Shown here piece by piece: positions 32,786-42,567 of a DNA stretch of 64,000 bases. A program made the translations under genes and the position numbers. Under the pieces are notes generated by a model. The model worked only from the letters and a program-made list of their open reading frames with translations, was not told the origin of the DNA and made no database searches. This DNA is from an uncultured Opitutia bacterium (GTDB lineage: Bacteria > Verrucomicrobiota > Verrucomicrobiia > Opitutales > UBA953). Positions within the stretch are counted from its first letter, which is position 1. Each line of letters begins with the position of its first letter. Where the stretch lies: NCBI GenBank assembly GCA_903855995.1, contig CAIOAN010000009.1:1-64000 (forward strand), read 5' to 3'.

Positions 32786-35571
32786 TGGGGCTTGGCGGGA
32801 TTGGACGACGAATTGCGGAGGCTCGCAAGTTTGCTTTCGGCCGTGGCTTGTCCGGTCAGGCAAGGCTGGTCGGCGGGGAGTCCGCGGTTTGCTTCGGTAA
32901 TGGTCTTATAAGCGGCAATAGCTTCTTCGCGGTCGCCGTCTTGTTCGCAGATCTCGCCCATCAGGAGAATCGAGCGGGCCAGCCAGAGGCGGCCTTCGGA
33001 GGACAGTTTCTGGGCGCCCTCGGTGGGGCTGGCGGCGGCGGGCCCGCGAAGGATGCCGAAGGTGCGGATGAGCACCTTGCGTGCTTCCAGTCGGGTGACC
33101 TTGGCTTCGATCACGGCTTCGGTCTTGGCGCGTTCAATTAGCGCGACCGCCCATTTATACCAGGCCTCGGTGCTGATCTCCGGCGAGTCCTTGGCCCAGG
33201 AGGCTTCGGCGATGCGTTCATAGGCGTCGGCGGCCCGGCCAACCCGCTGGCGAGAAAGTTGTCCGTTGAGGTCGCGGCGAAGTTCGGCGAGACCAAACAG
33301 CGCGTCCGCTTTGGCCATCTCGGCTTGCGGGCGGGAAGGGTCGGCGGGTTTTTCGCGGATGAGGTTCTCGAGGACCAGCAAAGCTTTGTCGAACTGTCCA
33401 AGGGAGCGGAGAATCTCCGCGCGACGAAGGGCGACGCGAAAGATGAGCGGATTCAGTGGATACTTATCGGTGAATCGCTCCAAGAGCTCGATGGCATCCT
33501 TGAGTTTCGCCTCGCCGTCATGGGTGGCCTGGGCGGCGGCTTCTTCGGCGGCCTCATAAAGGCCGAGCGCGGCGAATTCCGCGAGCGCGGGTTCATCTTG
33601 GAACTCCTTGGCTAGCGATTCAAAGCATGCCTGCGCTTCGGCGTGGTCTTGCTTTGAGGCATGATGCCGTCCCTCGATGAGATAGGATGCGGCCGCGGCG
33701 GGAACTTTGCCGAACTTCTTCCGCAGGGCAATCAGTTCTGCGAGTCCTTTGGCGGGGGAGCCGGCGTCGAGGGCGGTGCGTGCCTTGAGTAAGGCGGCGT
33801 AGCCGCTTAACTCCGGGGCGGATTTGAGCATGGGCTCGTTGGCTGGCAGGTTTTTTAACCGGTCAATGATTTGGTCGGCGAACTGCGCCGCTTGCGTTGA
33901 TTTGTTATTGGCGATGGCGATCAGGGCACGCTGCCAGTCAAAGCGCAGGGAGAACTCAAGATCCGTTCCAACCGTTAGGGGTGCGAGGCGCGTCAGGAGT
34001 TTGTCAGCGTCGGCCGGGCGATTGGCTTTTCGGGCGTCCTCCACCAGGTTCCAGATTGCGCTCCAGATGGGTTTGTGGGTGCTGGTGCGGTTAGAGCGAC
34101 TCATCTCTTCGATGACATCGCAGGTGCGACTCCAGGTCGTGAAGTCATCATTGGTTTCGAGTAGACAAAGAATGCGTTGATGGAAGGCGTCCTCGGCGAT
34201 CTTGGTGTCGGCGGCGTCTTTTTGCAGGGTCGCGTAGGCTTTCTCGGCTAGCACAAAATCCTTCGCAAGGAAGAGGCAATCGGCGGCGGCGATACGGAGC
34301 TGGGCGCGTTCAGGGTTTACGCTGCTCTCCGCCAAAGTGGTCAGGTGGGTGGCGGCGAGACGATAGGAGCCGTCGCCCCAGGTTGCGATGGCGAGCGTGC
34401 GGGTGGCTTCACGCGCCAGCGGGCTGGCGGGGACGTCTTTGAGGAGGTCCTCGGCTGCTTGGCGGGCTTTTTCGCGATTACCGGCGAAGAGCATCAACTG
34501 GGCGCGGGCGAGATGAATTGCGTCGAGTACCTTGATGTCACGCGGACAGAAATAGGAGAGCTGACCTGGGTTGCGACGGAGGAGAAAGTCGTTCACTTCA
34601 TTGGCGATGGCTTTATAGTCGCTGGGATCATTGAGCGAATTGGTCTTGGCTGGCGGTGAGGCGGCGGCGACGAGGGCGCGTAACGCGGTGAGGCGTACGG
34701 CGGTATTGGCCGGGTTCTTGGCGGCATCTTTGAGTTTTTGACGTCCTTCCGAGGTGTTCGATCCGAGGATGAGTCCCGCCAGGAGGTCAGATTCAGCCTG
34801 ACGGGCGGGAGAAAGCTGACCGGCTTTGGCCAGCGCCTCGGCCGCGTTTTTGAGATTTCCTTTATGGGCTTCGGCGAGTGCCAGGTTGCGGGCGTAGGCG
34901 AAAGCCAGCGGAGTGCCTTGGGCGGCCGCGGCGAGTTCACGGAGAGCATTGAGCGTCCGGTCTTCCACCTGACCGGCGACGATGGAGGCACGATAGCCCA
35001 GCACCTCGATGCGTTGGCGTTGTTCTTCGGAGACGGCCGTGCGAGTGATCGCCTCGATGCTCTGATTGACGGTGAGATTGTCGTTCTCAGCCGCGGCTAC
35101 GGTCCAGCGGAGGGCGTGCCCCCAGGCGATTTCGTGCGGCGGAAGGCCGGCAAGGTCTAGGCTGCTGGCAAAGGCCTTGGCAGCAGTGGTGTTGTTTTCG
35201 AGCAGCGCGATGAGGCCTTCGCGCAATGTTTTGCGGGCAGACTTAGGCAGGGTCTTGAGGGCGGTGCCCGCTTCGGCGGTCCGAGCACGTTCGATCAAGG
35301 CGGCGGTAAGTCCGAGCCCGGCTTTTTCGCGATCCGTCTCGTTTAATTTAGGGTCAGCTAATACCAGCGTATAGAGATCAGTCGCCGTGGAGGAAAGGCC
35401 GGCGGCAAGCGCTTGTTCGGCGAGGTTAAGTTCGGTCCGGCGTTCGGGTGTCTGGCCGGCGGACACGGCGGCATTCGTGCTGATGATGTTGGGCGGTAAA
35501 TCCTGACCAACACCCAAGGACGGCAGGAAGCCGGCAAGGGGCAGGAGGATGGCCAGAGTGAACCGCAGCAT
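32782..35571 (-). CDS. Periplasmic TPR-repeat protein
   Basis: 929 residues from ATG 35571; a GTG at 35592 would give 936. The N-terminus MLRFTLAILLPLAGFLPSLGVGQD looks like a Sec signal peptide, so the rest should be periplasmic. Almost the whole remainder is alpha-helical with degenerate TPR units, for example NLAEQALAAGLSSTATDLYTLVL, AQLMLFAGNREKARQAAEDLL and ALRRAEILRSLGQFDKALLVLENLI. It is followed by the ExbB- and ExbD-like genes with ATGA and two-base spacing, so the three form a unit: TPR scaffold, membrane stator-like pair. Large TPR proteins next to exbB/exbD genes recur in many Gram-negative groups and are thought to dock partners. The true client is unknown. Confidence 0.82.
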   Translation of the reverse strand: MLRFTLAILLPLAGFLPSLGVGQDLPPNIISTNAAVSAGQTPERRTELNLAEQALAAGLSSTATDLYTLVLADPKLNETDREKAGLGLTAALIERARTAEAGTALKTLPKSARKTLREGLIALLENNTTAAKAFASSLDLAGLPPHEIAWGHALRWTVAAAENDNLTVNQSIEAITRTAVSEEQRQRIEVLGYRASIVAGQVEDRTLNALRELAAAAQGTPLAFAYARNLALAEAHKGNLKNAAEALAKAGQLSPARQAESDLLAGLILGSNTSEGRQKLKDAAKNPANTAVRLTALRALVAAASPPAKTNSLNDPSDYKAIANEVNDFLLRRNPGQLSYFCPRDIKVLDAIHLARAQLMLFAGNREKARQAAEDLLKDVPASPLAREATRTLAIATWGDGSYRLAATHLTTLAESSVNPERAQLRIAAADCLFLAKDFVLAEKAYATLQKDAADTKIAEDAFHQRILCLLETNDDFTTWSRTCDVIEEMSRSNRTSTHKPIWSAIWNLVEDARKANRPADADKLLTRLAPLTVGTDLEFSLRFDWQRALIAIANNKSTQAAQFADQIIDRLKNLPANEPMLKSAPELSGYAALLKARTALDAGSPAKGLAELIALRKKFGKVPAAAASYLIEGRHHASKQDHAEAQACFESLAKEFQDEPALAEFAALGLYEAAEEAAAQATHDGEAKLKDAIELLERFTDKYPLNPLIFRVALRRAEILRSLGQFDKALLVLENLIREKPADPSRPQAEMAKADALFGLAELRRDLNGQLSRQRVGRAADAYERIAEASWAKDSPEISTEAWYKWAVALIERAKTEAVIEAKVTRLEARKVLIRTFGILRGPAAASPTEGAQKLSSEGRLWLARSILLMGEICEQDGDREEAIAAYKTITEANRGLPADQPCLTGQATAESKLASLRNSSSNPAKPQ

Positions 35572-35621
35572 CAGCCCGACTATGGTCGGCACGGCGCGGC
35601 GGGCAAGAGGCGAGTGCCGAC

Positions 35622-36839
35622 TTAGGCCTTGTCCAGACCGAACGCCGTATGCACGGCCCGGACCGCGGCGTCAGCCTTGGCGGGCTCCAGTGCGACGGAA
35701 ATCTTGATCTCGGAGGTCGTGATGAGCTCGCTGTTGATACCGACGGAGGCGAGGGCCTTGAAGAGAGTGCCAGCGACGCCGGGGTGGGAGATCATGCCGA
35801 CGCCCACGATGGAGAGCTTGGAGATTTCACCGGCGGAACGGACGGAGCCCGAGCCGAGCTTCTTGAGGGTCTGGCCGACGACGGCTTCGACGCGGGAGTA
35901 TTGGTCGGTGGTCACCGAGAAGGTCAGGTTGGCTTTGCCGTCCTTGCCAAGGTTCTTGATGATCATGTCGACGCTGAGGCCGGCTTCGCCGAGGTCATCG
36001 AAGAGGGCGGAGAGAGCCTGCGGGTTGTCCGGGAGGTCGTTGACCGTCACACGGGTCTGCAGGCGGTCGAGGGCGACGCCGGCGATGGCCGCGTCTTCGA
36101 GGGTTTTGTCGATGGCTTTCACGATGGTTCCAGGTTGGTCGTTAAAGGAGGAGCGCACCTCGAACGGTACGTTATATTTCTGGGCGAACTCGACGGAGCG
36201 AGATTGCATCACCTTGGAGCCGCTTGAGGCGAGTTCGAGCATCTCCTCGTAGGAGATTTCATGGAGCTTGCTGGCCGAGAGGACGATCCGCGGATCGGCG
36301 GTATAGACGCCGTCGACGTCGGTGAAGATCTGGCAAAGGTCCGCTTTGATGGAGGCTGCGACCGCGATGGCGGTGAGGTCGGAGCCTCCGCGGCCCAGCG
36401 TGGTGACTTCGCCGGCGTCGGTGCAGCCTTGGAAGCCGGCGACGACGACGACTTTGCCCTCGTCCAGTCGCTGTAACAGGTCTCCGCCGGTGATGCGGGT
36501 GATGCGGGCGCGGGTGTGGATGTCGTCCGTAAAGATGCCGGCCTGGGCCCCGGTCCGGGAGACGGCGGGCACGCCGATGGCGTGGAGCGCCATGACGGTC
36601 AGGGCAATGGTTTCTTGTTCGCCGACGGTCATCAGCACGTCCATCTCACGTTCATCCGGGAGTTTGGAGAGGGCTTTGGCCCGGGCGATGAGGTCGTTGG
36701 TGACGCCGCTGCGGGCGGAGACCACGACGACCAAGCGATTTCCCTTGGACCACTGTTCTTTGATTTTCGCCGCCACATTCTGGATACGGTCGACGTTTCC
36801 GACGGAAGTTCCGCCGTATTTCTGGACAATGAGGGCCAC
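35622..36839 (-). CDS. lysC: Aspartate kinase
   Basis: 405 residues. It phosphorylates aspartate, the first step to lysine, threonine and methionine. The nucleotide-binding KYGGTS (7-12), the FQGCTDAGEVTTLGRGGSDLTA segment, and DVDGVYTADPRI are all typical. Two ACT domains at the C-terminus (about 265-400; for example LSIVGVGMISHPGVAGTLFKAL) allow feedback control, probably by lysine and/or threonine. The length fits the monofunctional LysC group. It lies 7 bases after hom, the next enzyme after the branch, in the same direction. Confidence 0.95.
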   Translation of the reverse strand: MALIVQKYGGTSVGNVDRIQNVAAKIKEQWSKGNRLVVVVSARSGVTNDLIARAKALSKLPDEREMDVLMTVGEQETIALTVMALHAIGVPAVSRTGAQAGIFTDDIHTRARITRITGGDLLQRLDEGKVVVVAGFQGCTDAGEVTTLGRGGSDLTAIAVAASIKADLCQIFTDVDGVYTADPRIVLSASKLHEISYEEMLELASSGSKVMQSRSVEFAQKYNVPFEVRSSFNDQPGTIVKAIDKTLEDAAIAGVALDRLQTRVTVNDLPDNPQALSALFDDLGEAGLSVDMIIKNLGKDGKANLTFSVTTDQYSRVEAVVGQTLKKLGSGSVRSAGEISKLSIVGVGMISHPGVAGTLFKALASVGINSELITTSEIKISVALEPAKADAAVRAVHTAFGLDKA

Positions 36840-36846
36840 CGGAGGA

Positions 36847-38178
36847 TCAGGATTCGGGAGAGAAGATGCGGAGCACGACGGGCTCCTCGAGCACCGTCTT
36901 GAGGCGGCGCAATTCTGTCAAGACTGCGGACATCTTGCTTTCGCTGACCGGATAGGTTGAAAGCGTGACCGTGCCGCGACCTTGGTTGGGGTGTTCATAC
37001 TGAATCACGCGGGCGATCGAGACCTTGTGCTTGGAGAAGATGCGGTAGATTCCTTCCGAGACGCCGGCCTTATCGAGCAACGAGAGTCGCAGGTAGAAAG
37101 GCGAGACTATCTCGTCGAGGTTCGCCATGCGCAGGCCGCGGCCGATCTTTTCGCGCGCCTTGAGGGCGTCGGCGGAGAGGGCTTGCGGGATGGCGCCCGT
37201 GAGGGCCGCGATGGCGTCGACGATGTCGCCGATAACCGCCGAGGCAGTGGCATCACCGCCGGCACCGCGGCCGGTGAGCGTGGTGGCGCCGACGACGTCA
37301 CCACGCAGGGTGATGCCGTTATTCACGCCAGAGACTCGGGCGAGGATATCGCGATTAGGGACGAGGGAAGGATAGACTCCGACGGTCATCCAGTTGGCCT
37401 TGAAATCACGGCGGATCACGGCGAGGTGCTTAAGGGCGAAACCGAAGCGACGAGCGAAGTCGATATCCGCCGGTCCGATCTTGCGGATGCCTTCAACGAG
37501 CGTGCGGGATGAGGGCGCCCACTTGCCGTGGGCCAGCCAGGCGAGAATCGAAGCCTTGTGAAAGGCGTCGATACCGTCGACATCGAGTGTCGGGTCGGCT
37601 TCCGCGTAACCCAACTCCTGGGCTTCCTTGAGGGCGTCTGCGAAGGAGAGACCATCTTCGCCCATGCGGGTGAGGATGTGATTACAGGTGCCGTTAAGAA
37701 TACCGACGATGAGTTCGAAACGATTGGCGACGAGGCCTTCGCGGATCGCTTTGATGATCGGAATGCCGCCGGCGACGCTGGCTTCGAAGAGGAACTGGCC
37801 GCCATGCTGGCGGACGGCCTGCATGATCTCGGGGCCGTGCTCGCAGAGCAGGGCCTTGTTGGCGGAGACGACGACCTTGCCGAGGCGGAGGGCACGCAGG
37901 GTGAGTTCGCGGGCCTTGGTGGTTCCGCCGATGAGCTCGCAGACCACGTGGACCTTCGGGTCGTCGATGATATCGTTCGGGTTGTTGGTGAGTTTAGAGG
38001 CGGCGATCTTGACCGTGCGCTTCTTCTTCAGGTCGCGGACGGAGGCCTTGCGGAGGTCGAGCTTTACGCCCAGGCGCGATTCGAGATCGGTCTGCTTTTC
38101 ATGCAGATGCTTCCAGACGCCTTGGCCGACGGTGCCGAAGCCGAGGATGCCGATGCCGATGGTGCGAGGGACGGTCAT
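36847..38178 (-). CDS. hom: Homoserine dehydrogenase
   Basis: 443 residues. It reduces aspartate semialdehyde to homoserine, leading to threonine and methionine. Evidence: NAD(P)-binding GILGFGTVGQGVW at the N-terminus; the catalytic region ELIGGTTKARELTLRAL and VSANKALL; FEASVAGGIPIIKAIREGL; and GILNGTCNHILTRMGEDGLSFADALKEAQELGYAEADPTLDVDG, which holds the catalytic acids. A C-terminal ACT domain (about 360-443, LSLLDKAGVSEGIYRIFSKHKVSIARVIQYEH) gives feedback control by threonine. The lysC gene follows at 7 bases, plsY precedes by 10 bases. Confidence 0.96.
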   Translation of the reverse strand: MTVPRTIGIGILGFGTVGQGVWKHLHEKQTDLESRLGVKLDLRKASVRDLKKKRTVKIAASKLTNNPNDIIDDPKVHVVCELIGGTTKARELTLRALRLGKVVVSANKALLCEHGPEIMQAVRQHGGQFLFEASVAGGIPIIKAIREGLVANRFELIVGILNGTCNHILTRMGEDGLSFADALKEAQELGYAEADPTLDVDGIDAFHKASILAWLAHGKWAPSSRTLVEGIRKIGPADIDFARRFGFALKHLAVIRRDFKANWMTVGVYPSLVPNRDILARVSGVNNGITLRGDVVGATTLTGRGAGGDATASAVIGDIVDAIAALTGAIPQALSADALKAREKIGRGLRMANLDEIVSPFYLRLSLLDKAGVSEGIYRIFSKHKVSIARVIQYEHPNQGRGTVTLSTYPVSESKMSAVLTELRRLKTVLEEPVVLRIFSPES

Positions 38179-38188
38179 TGCGAAAATG

Positions 38189-38815
38189 TTAGGCTTTTTT
38201 GACGAAACGATTTTCAGTTCCGTTCAGCAGTCGCCCGATGTTGGAACGGTGCGTCCAGAGGTTGAAGGCCGCAATGGCGGCGGCGAACCAGAACTGAGAC
38301 TCTCCGAGTTTCAGGAAGAAACAGCTCACCGGCAGTGAGACTCCGAGGGCGAGCGAAGCCAGGGAGACGTAGCGGGAGAGGACGAAGACGATGAGCCAGA
38401 GGGCGGCGCCGATAAGAATCGGGAGAGGCAGGAGCACGAGTAGACCGCCGATGGTAGAGGCTACGCCCTTGCCGCCTTTGAACTTTAGGAAACAGGAGAA
38501 GCAGTGGCCGAGAAGCGTGCCGACGAAACCGGCGACGCAGACTACGAAGAAGAGATCTTTGATCGCGGTCTGGCTCGGGTCGATGCGGAGAAGGAGATGC
38601 GGCAGGCCGGTGCCGACGAAGCCCTTCAGGACATCGAGGGCGAAGACGAGGTTTCCCGGTCCTTTGCCAAGCACGCGTTTGACGTTCGTCGCGCCTGGGT
38701 TGCCGGAGCCTTCCTTCAGGATGTCGATGCCGTGCTTCTTCGCCACAAGCACGGCGAAGTTGACGGAACCGATAAGGTAGCCGAGTAAGGCAAAAATTCC
38801 GATAGCCGCGAACAT
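38189..38815 (-). CDS. plsY: Acyl-phosphate:glycerol-3-phosphate acyltransferase
   Basis: 208 residues with about six membrane helices. PlsY transfers an acyl group from acyl phosphate to glycerol 3-phosphate, the first step of phospholipid synthesis. Its three motifs are visible: the EGSGNPGATNVKRVLG loop (motif 1), KFKGGKGVASTIGGLL (motif 2) and the shortened RHRSNIGRLLNGTE-type ending (THRSNIGRLLNGTE, motif 3). It sits between serA (3 bases) and hom (10 bases), so its transcription is tied to amino-acid genes; I see no functional reason in sequence. PlsX, its usual partner, is not in the window. Confidence 0.94.
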   Translation of the reverse strand: MFAAIGIFALLGYLIGSVNFAVLVAKKHGIDILKEGSGNPGATNVKRVLGKGPGNLVFALDVLKGFVGTGLPHLLLRIDPSQTAIKDLFFVVCVAGFVGTLLGHCFSCFLKFKGGKGVASTIGGLLVLLPLPILIGAALWLIVFVLSRYVSLASLALGVSLPVSCFFLKLGESQFWFAAAIAAFNLWTHRSNIGRLLNGTENRFVKKA

Positions 38816-38818
38816 CGC

Positions 38819-40423
38819 TTACGCTTCGAGCAGCTTAGCACTGACGATCGCCGGATTGCGCAGGATTTCGGCGATGGCGGCGGCGCCCGGAGCCGTGTCG
38901 AGCTGGTAGACGGCGAGAGCATTCGAGCCGCCGGTGCGGCTGAGGGCCATATTGGCGATATTCACGCGTTCCTTGGCGAGCAAGCTGCCGAGGGCGCCGA
39001 TGATCCCAGGCTGGTCCTGGTTCTCGATGAGGAGCAACTTGCCTTCGGGGATGAATTCGAGGGTGCGGCCGTTGATCGAAACGATGCGAGGAGATTGGGC
39101 TTTACCGAGGACGGTGCCAGCCACGGAGACGGTCTTGCCGCCCGCGAGCACGGCCTCGACGAGAATGAGCTCCTTGTAGTCAGCCTCGGCGGATGAACGG
39201 ACGGTCTGCACTTCAACGCCGAGAGCCTTCAGCTTGCCTGGGGCATTCACGTCGGTGACGCCTTCCACGATGCCGCGCAGGTAGCCGCGCTGGATGGCGC
39301 GAGCAATCGCGTTGGCACCCTGGTCGGAACCTGTGCCGAAGGTGGTGAGACGGAGAGATTCTATCCGACCCGGGGCGGCGAGTTGACGGGCGATGGAGCC
39401 GAGCTTCTGCGCGAGGGCGAGGAAAGGCTTGATGGCGGCGAGCGTCTGAGAGTCGACGGAAGGGAGGTTGACCGCGTTGGCGGGCGAGCCGCCGCCGAGG
39501 ACCGTAATCGCGGCTTCCGCGACTTCGACGCCGACGTTTTCCTGGGCTTCGGCGGTGGAGGCGCCGAGGTGAGGGGAGAGGTGCGCCTTCGGGAGGGAGC
39601 GGAGCGGGTGATCCTTGGCGAGGGGTTCTTCGACGAACACGTCAAAGCCGCAGCCGCCGCACTGCCCTGACTTCAGGGCTTCTGCGAGAGCGGCTTCATC
39701 GACAATCCCGCCACGGGCGCAGTTCACGATTTTCACGCCTTTCTTCATCTTGGCGAAAGCGGCGTCGTCGACCATGCCTTCGGTCGCGCCCTGTTTGCCC
39801 TTCTCGATGAGAGGCATGTGGACGGTGATGTAGTCAGAGAGGGCGAAGACTTCGTCGAGGGTGGCGATGGAGACGCCCAGGGCCTTGGCGCGGGATTCGG
39901 TCAGATAGGGATCGTAGGCGAGCACCTTCATGCCGAAGGCGAGGGCGCGCTTCGAAACTTCGGCGCCGATGCGACCGAGGCCGAGTACGCCGAGGGTCTT
40001 GCCGAAGAGCTCGGAGCCGGAAAGGGATTTGCGGTCCCACTTGCCTTCGCGCATGGACTGGACGGCTTCCGGTACCGGGCGAGCCAATGAGAGGAGGTGG
40101 GTGAAAGTCAGTTCGGCGGTTGCGATGGTGTTGCCCGAGGGGGTGTTCATCACGATGACGCCGCGTTCGGTGGCGGCATCGACGTCGATGTTGTCGACAC
40201 CTACGCCGGCGCGGCCGACGCAGACGAGGCGCTGGGCGGCGGCAAGGACCTCGCGGGTGATCTGGGTCTCGGAGCGGACCAAGATGGCGTCCACGTCCAC
40301 GACAAGGTTCAGGACCTGTTCCGGGGTGGAGCCGTAGGCTTCGACGACCTCATAGCCCGGCTGGGCTTTGAGGAGGGCGACTCCGGTGGGTGAGATCTTG
40401 TCGGCGACGAGTACCTTGGGCAT
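38819..40423 (-). CDS. serA: D-3-phosphoglycerate dehydrogenase
   Basis: 534 residues from ATG 40423 (the frame opens earlier at 40480). It oxidises 3-phosphoglycerate in the first step of serine synthesis. The catalytic domain has VGRAGVGVDNIDV, the NAD-binding GLGRIGAEVSKRA, the arginine in NCARGGIVDEAAL and the histidine in HLSPHLGAST. The long type-1 architecture follows: an intervening ASB domain (about 320-450) and a C-terminal ACT domain (about 460-534, LLIENQDQPGIIGALGSLLAKERVNIANMAL), which may sense serine. It is coupled to plsY and the aspartate-family genes downstream, with an 89-base gap to the helicase gene upstream. Confidence 0.96.
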   Translation of the reverse strand: MPKVLVADKISPTGVALLKAQPGYEVVEAYGSTPEQVLNLVVDVDAILVRSETQITREVLAAAQRLVCVGRAGVGVDNIDVDAATERGVIVMNTPSGNTIATAELTFTHLLSLARPVPEAVQSMREGKWDRKSLSGSELFGKTLGVLGLGRIGAEVSKRALAFGMKVLAYDPYLTESRAKALGVSIATLDEVFALSDYITVHMPLIEKGKQGATEGMVDDAAFAKMKKGVKIVNCARGGIVDEAALAEALKSGQCGGCGFDVFVEEPLAKDHPLRSLPKAHLSPHLGASTAEAQENVGVEVAEAAITVLGGGSPANAVNLPSVDSQTLAAIKPFLALAQKLGSIARQLAAPGRIESLRLTTFGTGSDQGANAIARAIQRGYLRGIVEGVTDVNAPGKLKALGVEVQTVRSSAEADYKELILVEAVLAGGKTVSVAGTVLGKAQSPRIVSINGRTLEFIPEGKLLLIENQDQPGIIGALGSLLAKERVNIANMALSRTGGSNALAVYQLDTAPGAAAIAEILRNPAIVSAKLLEA

Positions 40424-40512
40424 GGCGATGGCGTGGAAAGTTTGCGTGGAGTCATAAATGCCCACCCAAGGTAAAGGCAAGCACCTACCCCCGTCTGGCT
40501 GTCATAAGCGAC

Positions 40513-42564
40513 TCAGAGCCGCCGATGGGCATAATCGGCCAATTCGTAGCAATCCGGGCTCATTTCTTCCAGAAAACGGCATGGGTCCAAGGGGCGATAG
40601 CCTTCGCCTGAAACGGCGAAGCGGGGGGCAAAAAGGAACAACATGTTCTCGGCCCGGGTGCAGGCGACGTAGAAGAGTCTCCGCTCTTCTTCAACATCGC
40701 CTTCATCGATGGCGCGCGTCAGCGGGAGTAGGCCGTCAGCGACTCCCAGCAGGAAGACGATGGGGAACTCCAGGCCCTTGGACTGGTGGATGGTGGTCAG
40801 GCGCAGCATGTCCTCCTCAGGCTCGGCTTTCTTGTCCGAGGATTCCCCATTCAGGAGGGCGACTTGGGCGACGAGGTCGCCGACGTCTTCGAATTTTGAG
40901 GCGAAGCCAATCAGGCCTTGGAGGTCTTGTTCGCGATCCTTCCAGTCGGGGAAGATTGTCTTGATGAAGCCACCATACCATCCTTCGATGCAGACGCGGA
41001 CGGTTTCGGCTGGCGTGCGAGCCACCTTGATAGAATGAGCGTCGGAAGCGGCGACAAAAAGATCGGGGGCCGGGGTGGTGGGGCCGGGCTTGGCTTTGGC
41101 GGCTTCGAGGCCTTCGAGCATGTCCTCAAGCGTGATGGTGAGGTCCTTGAAGTCATCCTTGGCGGATTCCGGGACTCGGCGAAACACGGCGTCATCACGC
41201 AGGGCGCGAATCATGCCGCGCCCCTGGGCTTGATCAACTTCGCGGGCAGCCTTGCTGATCTTCTCTGCGGCGACCGGGCCGACCTTGGGCAGCAGGCAGA
41301 GCAGGCGGGAGAGCGCGACTTGGTCCAGCGGATTGTGGACGAACCGCAGATGCGCGAGAATGTCCTTCACGTGCGTAAGGTCGAAGAACTTGTGGCCGCT
41401 CGTGATGACGAAGGGCACGCCGAGCGCGTTCAGCTCCATCTGCAGTTCGAGCGATTGATAGTGCGCACGGTAGAGGACGTGGATGTCGGCAAGTGCATGC
41501 CCGTCCTGATGTAACTGGAGAATCTTGCGGCCGACGAGTTTAGCCTGCTGCGAGGTGTCTCCGACCGTGAAGACAGTCGGCTGCGGTCCGCGGGTGCGGA
41601 CGGCTTTCAGGCGGCGGTCGAACCCTTCGATCTTGGGGCGGTGGCTGAGGATCTCGTTTGCGAAGGCCAAGATCTCCGGGGTGGAGCGGTAATTCGTATC
41701 AATCGTATGAATCAGCGTCCCGGGGTGGCGGTTCGGGAAGGCGACGATGTTCTCCCAGTCCGCGCCGCGCCAGGTGTAGATGCACTGAGCATCATCGCCG
41801 ACGGCCATGATCTGGTGTTCGCTGGCGAGCAGGTCGATGATGCGGCTCTGCAGGCGGTTCGTGTCCTGGAATTCATCCACCAAGATGTGGCGGAAGCGCT
41901 GGCGGTAATGGGCGAGCGCGGCCGGGTCGTTCTCCAGGACGTAGAGCCAGAGGCTCAGCAGGTCGTCGAAGTCGCAGAGGTTGCGTTCTTTCTTGGCCGC
42001 CTCGTAACTCGTGCAGAACTGCATAAGTTTCTCCGGGCCGCCTTTCATCCAGTCGAGACGCTCGGTGAGAACTTCCTCCAAGGGTCGCAGGGTGTTGCGG
42101 GCGTGGGAATAGGCGTCGAGGATGACCGCGGCCTTCGGGTTGGTCTTGTCCTTGATGAACGACCCGTCGATCGATTTCACGATCTCGGAAAACAGCTGTT
42201 CGGATTCCTTTTGATCGAGAATCGTGAAGTCCGGTGAGCGTGAGGCGACGGCAGCGTTGCGGCGCAGGATGCGCTGGCCGATGGAGTGAAAGGTTCCGCC
42301 CCAGAACTGACCACGCGGGACGCCGGTGAGGTCTTCGACACGCTCGAGCATTTCCTTGGCGGATTTGTTCGTGAACGTCAGGAGCAGGATGTCCCAGGGC
42401 TTGGCGCCTTGGTGGAGCAACCAGGCGACACGGTAGGTCAGCGTGCGGGTCTTGCCGGAGCCGGCGCCGGCCAACACGAGCGCAGGTCCGCGCGGCGAGG
42501 TCACCGCGGCGTATTGCTCGTCGTTGAGCTCCGCGCGGAAATCGACAGGAGGCAGTCCTTCCAC
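40513..42564 (-). CDS. UvrD/PcrA-type DNA helicase
   Basis: 683 residues. A superfamily 1A ATP-dependent 3'-5' helicase. Motif I (Walker A) is VLAGAGSGKTRTLTYR, motif Ia TFTNKSAKEM, motif II (Walker B) LVDEFQDTN, motif III VGDDAQCIYTWRGAD, motif IV TNYRSTPEIL, motif V LTTIHQSKGLEFPIVFL and motif VI EERRLFYVACTRAE. This is the UvrD/PcrA/Rep layout. Members act in nucleotide excision repair, mismatch repair and removing RecA or stalled polymerases. At 683 residues it is shorter than UvrD (about 720) and lacks the C-terminal Tudor-like extension. Three bases after lipA in the same operon. Confidence 0.93.
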   Translation of the reverse strand: MEGLPPVDFRAELNDEQYAAVTSPRGPALVLAGAGSGKTRTLTYRVAWLLHQGAKPWDILLLTFTNKSAKEMLERVEDLTGVPRGQFWGGTFHSIGQRILRRNAAVASRSPDFTILDQKESEQLFSEIVKSIDGSFIKDKTNPKAAVILDAYSHARNTLRPLEEVLTERLDWMKGGPEKLMQFCTSYEAAKKERNLCDFDDLLSLWLYVLENDPAALAHYRQRFRHILVDEFQDTNRLQSRIIDLLASEHQIMAVGDDAQCIYTWRGADWENIVAFPNRHPGTLIHTIDTNYRSTPEILAFANEILSHRPKIEGFDRRLKAVRTRGPQPTVFTVGDTSQQAKLVGRKILQLHQDGHALADIHVLYRAHYQSLELQMELNALGVPFVITSGHKFFDLTHVKDILAHLRFVHNPLDQVALSRLLCLLPKVGPVAAEKISKAAREVDQAQGRGMIRALRDDAVFRRVPESAKDDFKDLTITLEDMLEGLEAAKAKPGPTTPAPDLFVAASDAHSIKVARTPAETVRVCIEGWYGGFIKTIFPDWKDREQDLQGLIGFASKFEDVGDLVAQVALLNGESSDKKAEPEEDMLRLTTIHQSKGLEFPIVFLLGVADGLLPLTRAIDEGDVEEERRLFYVACTRAENMLFLFAPRFAVSGEGYRPLDPCRFLEEMSPDCYELADYAHRRL

Positions 42565-42567
42565 GGC

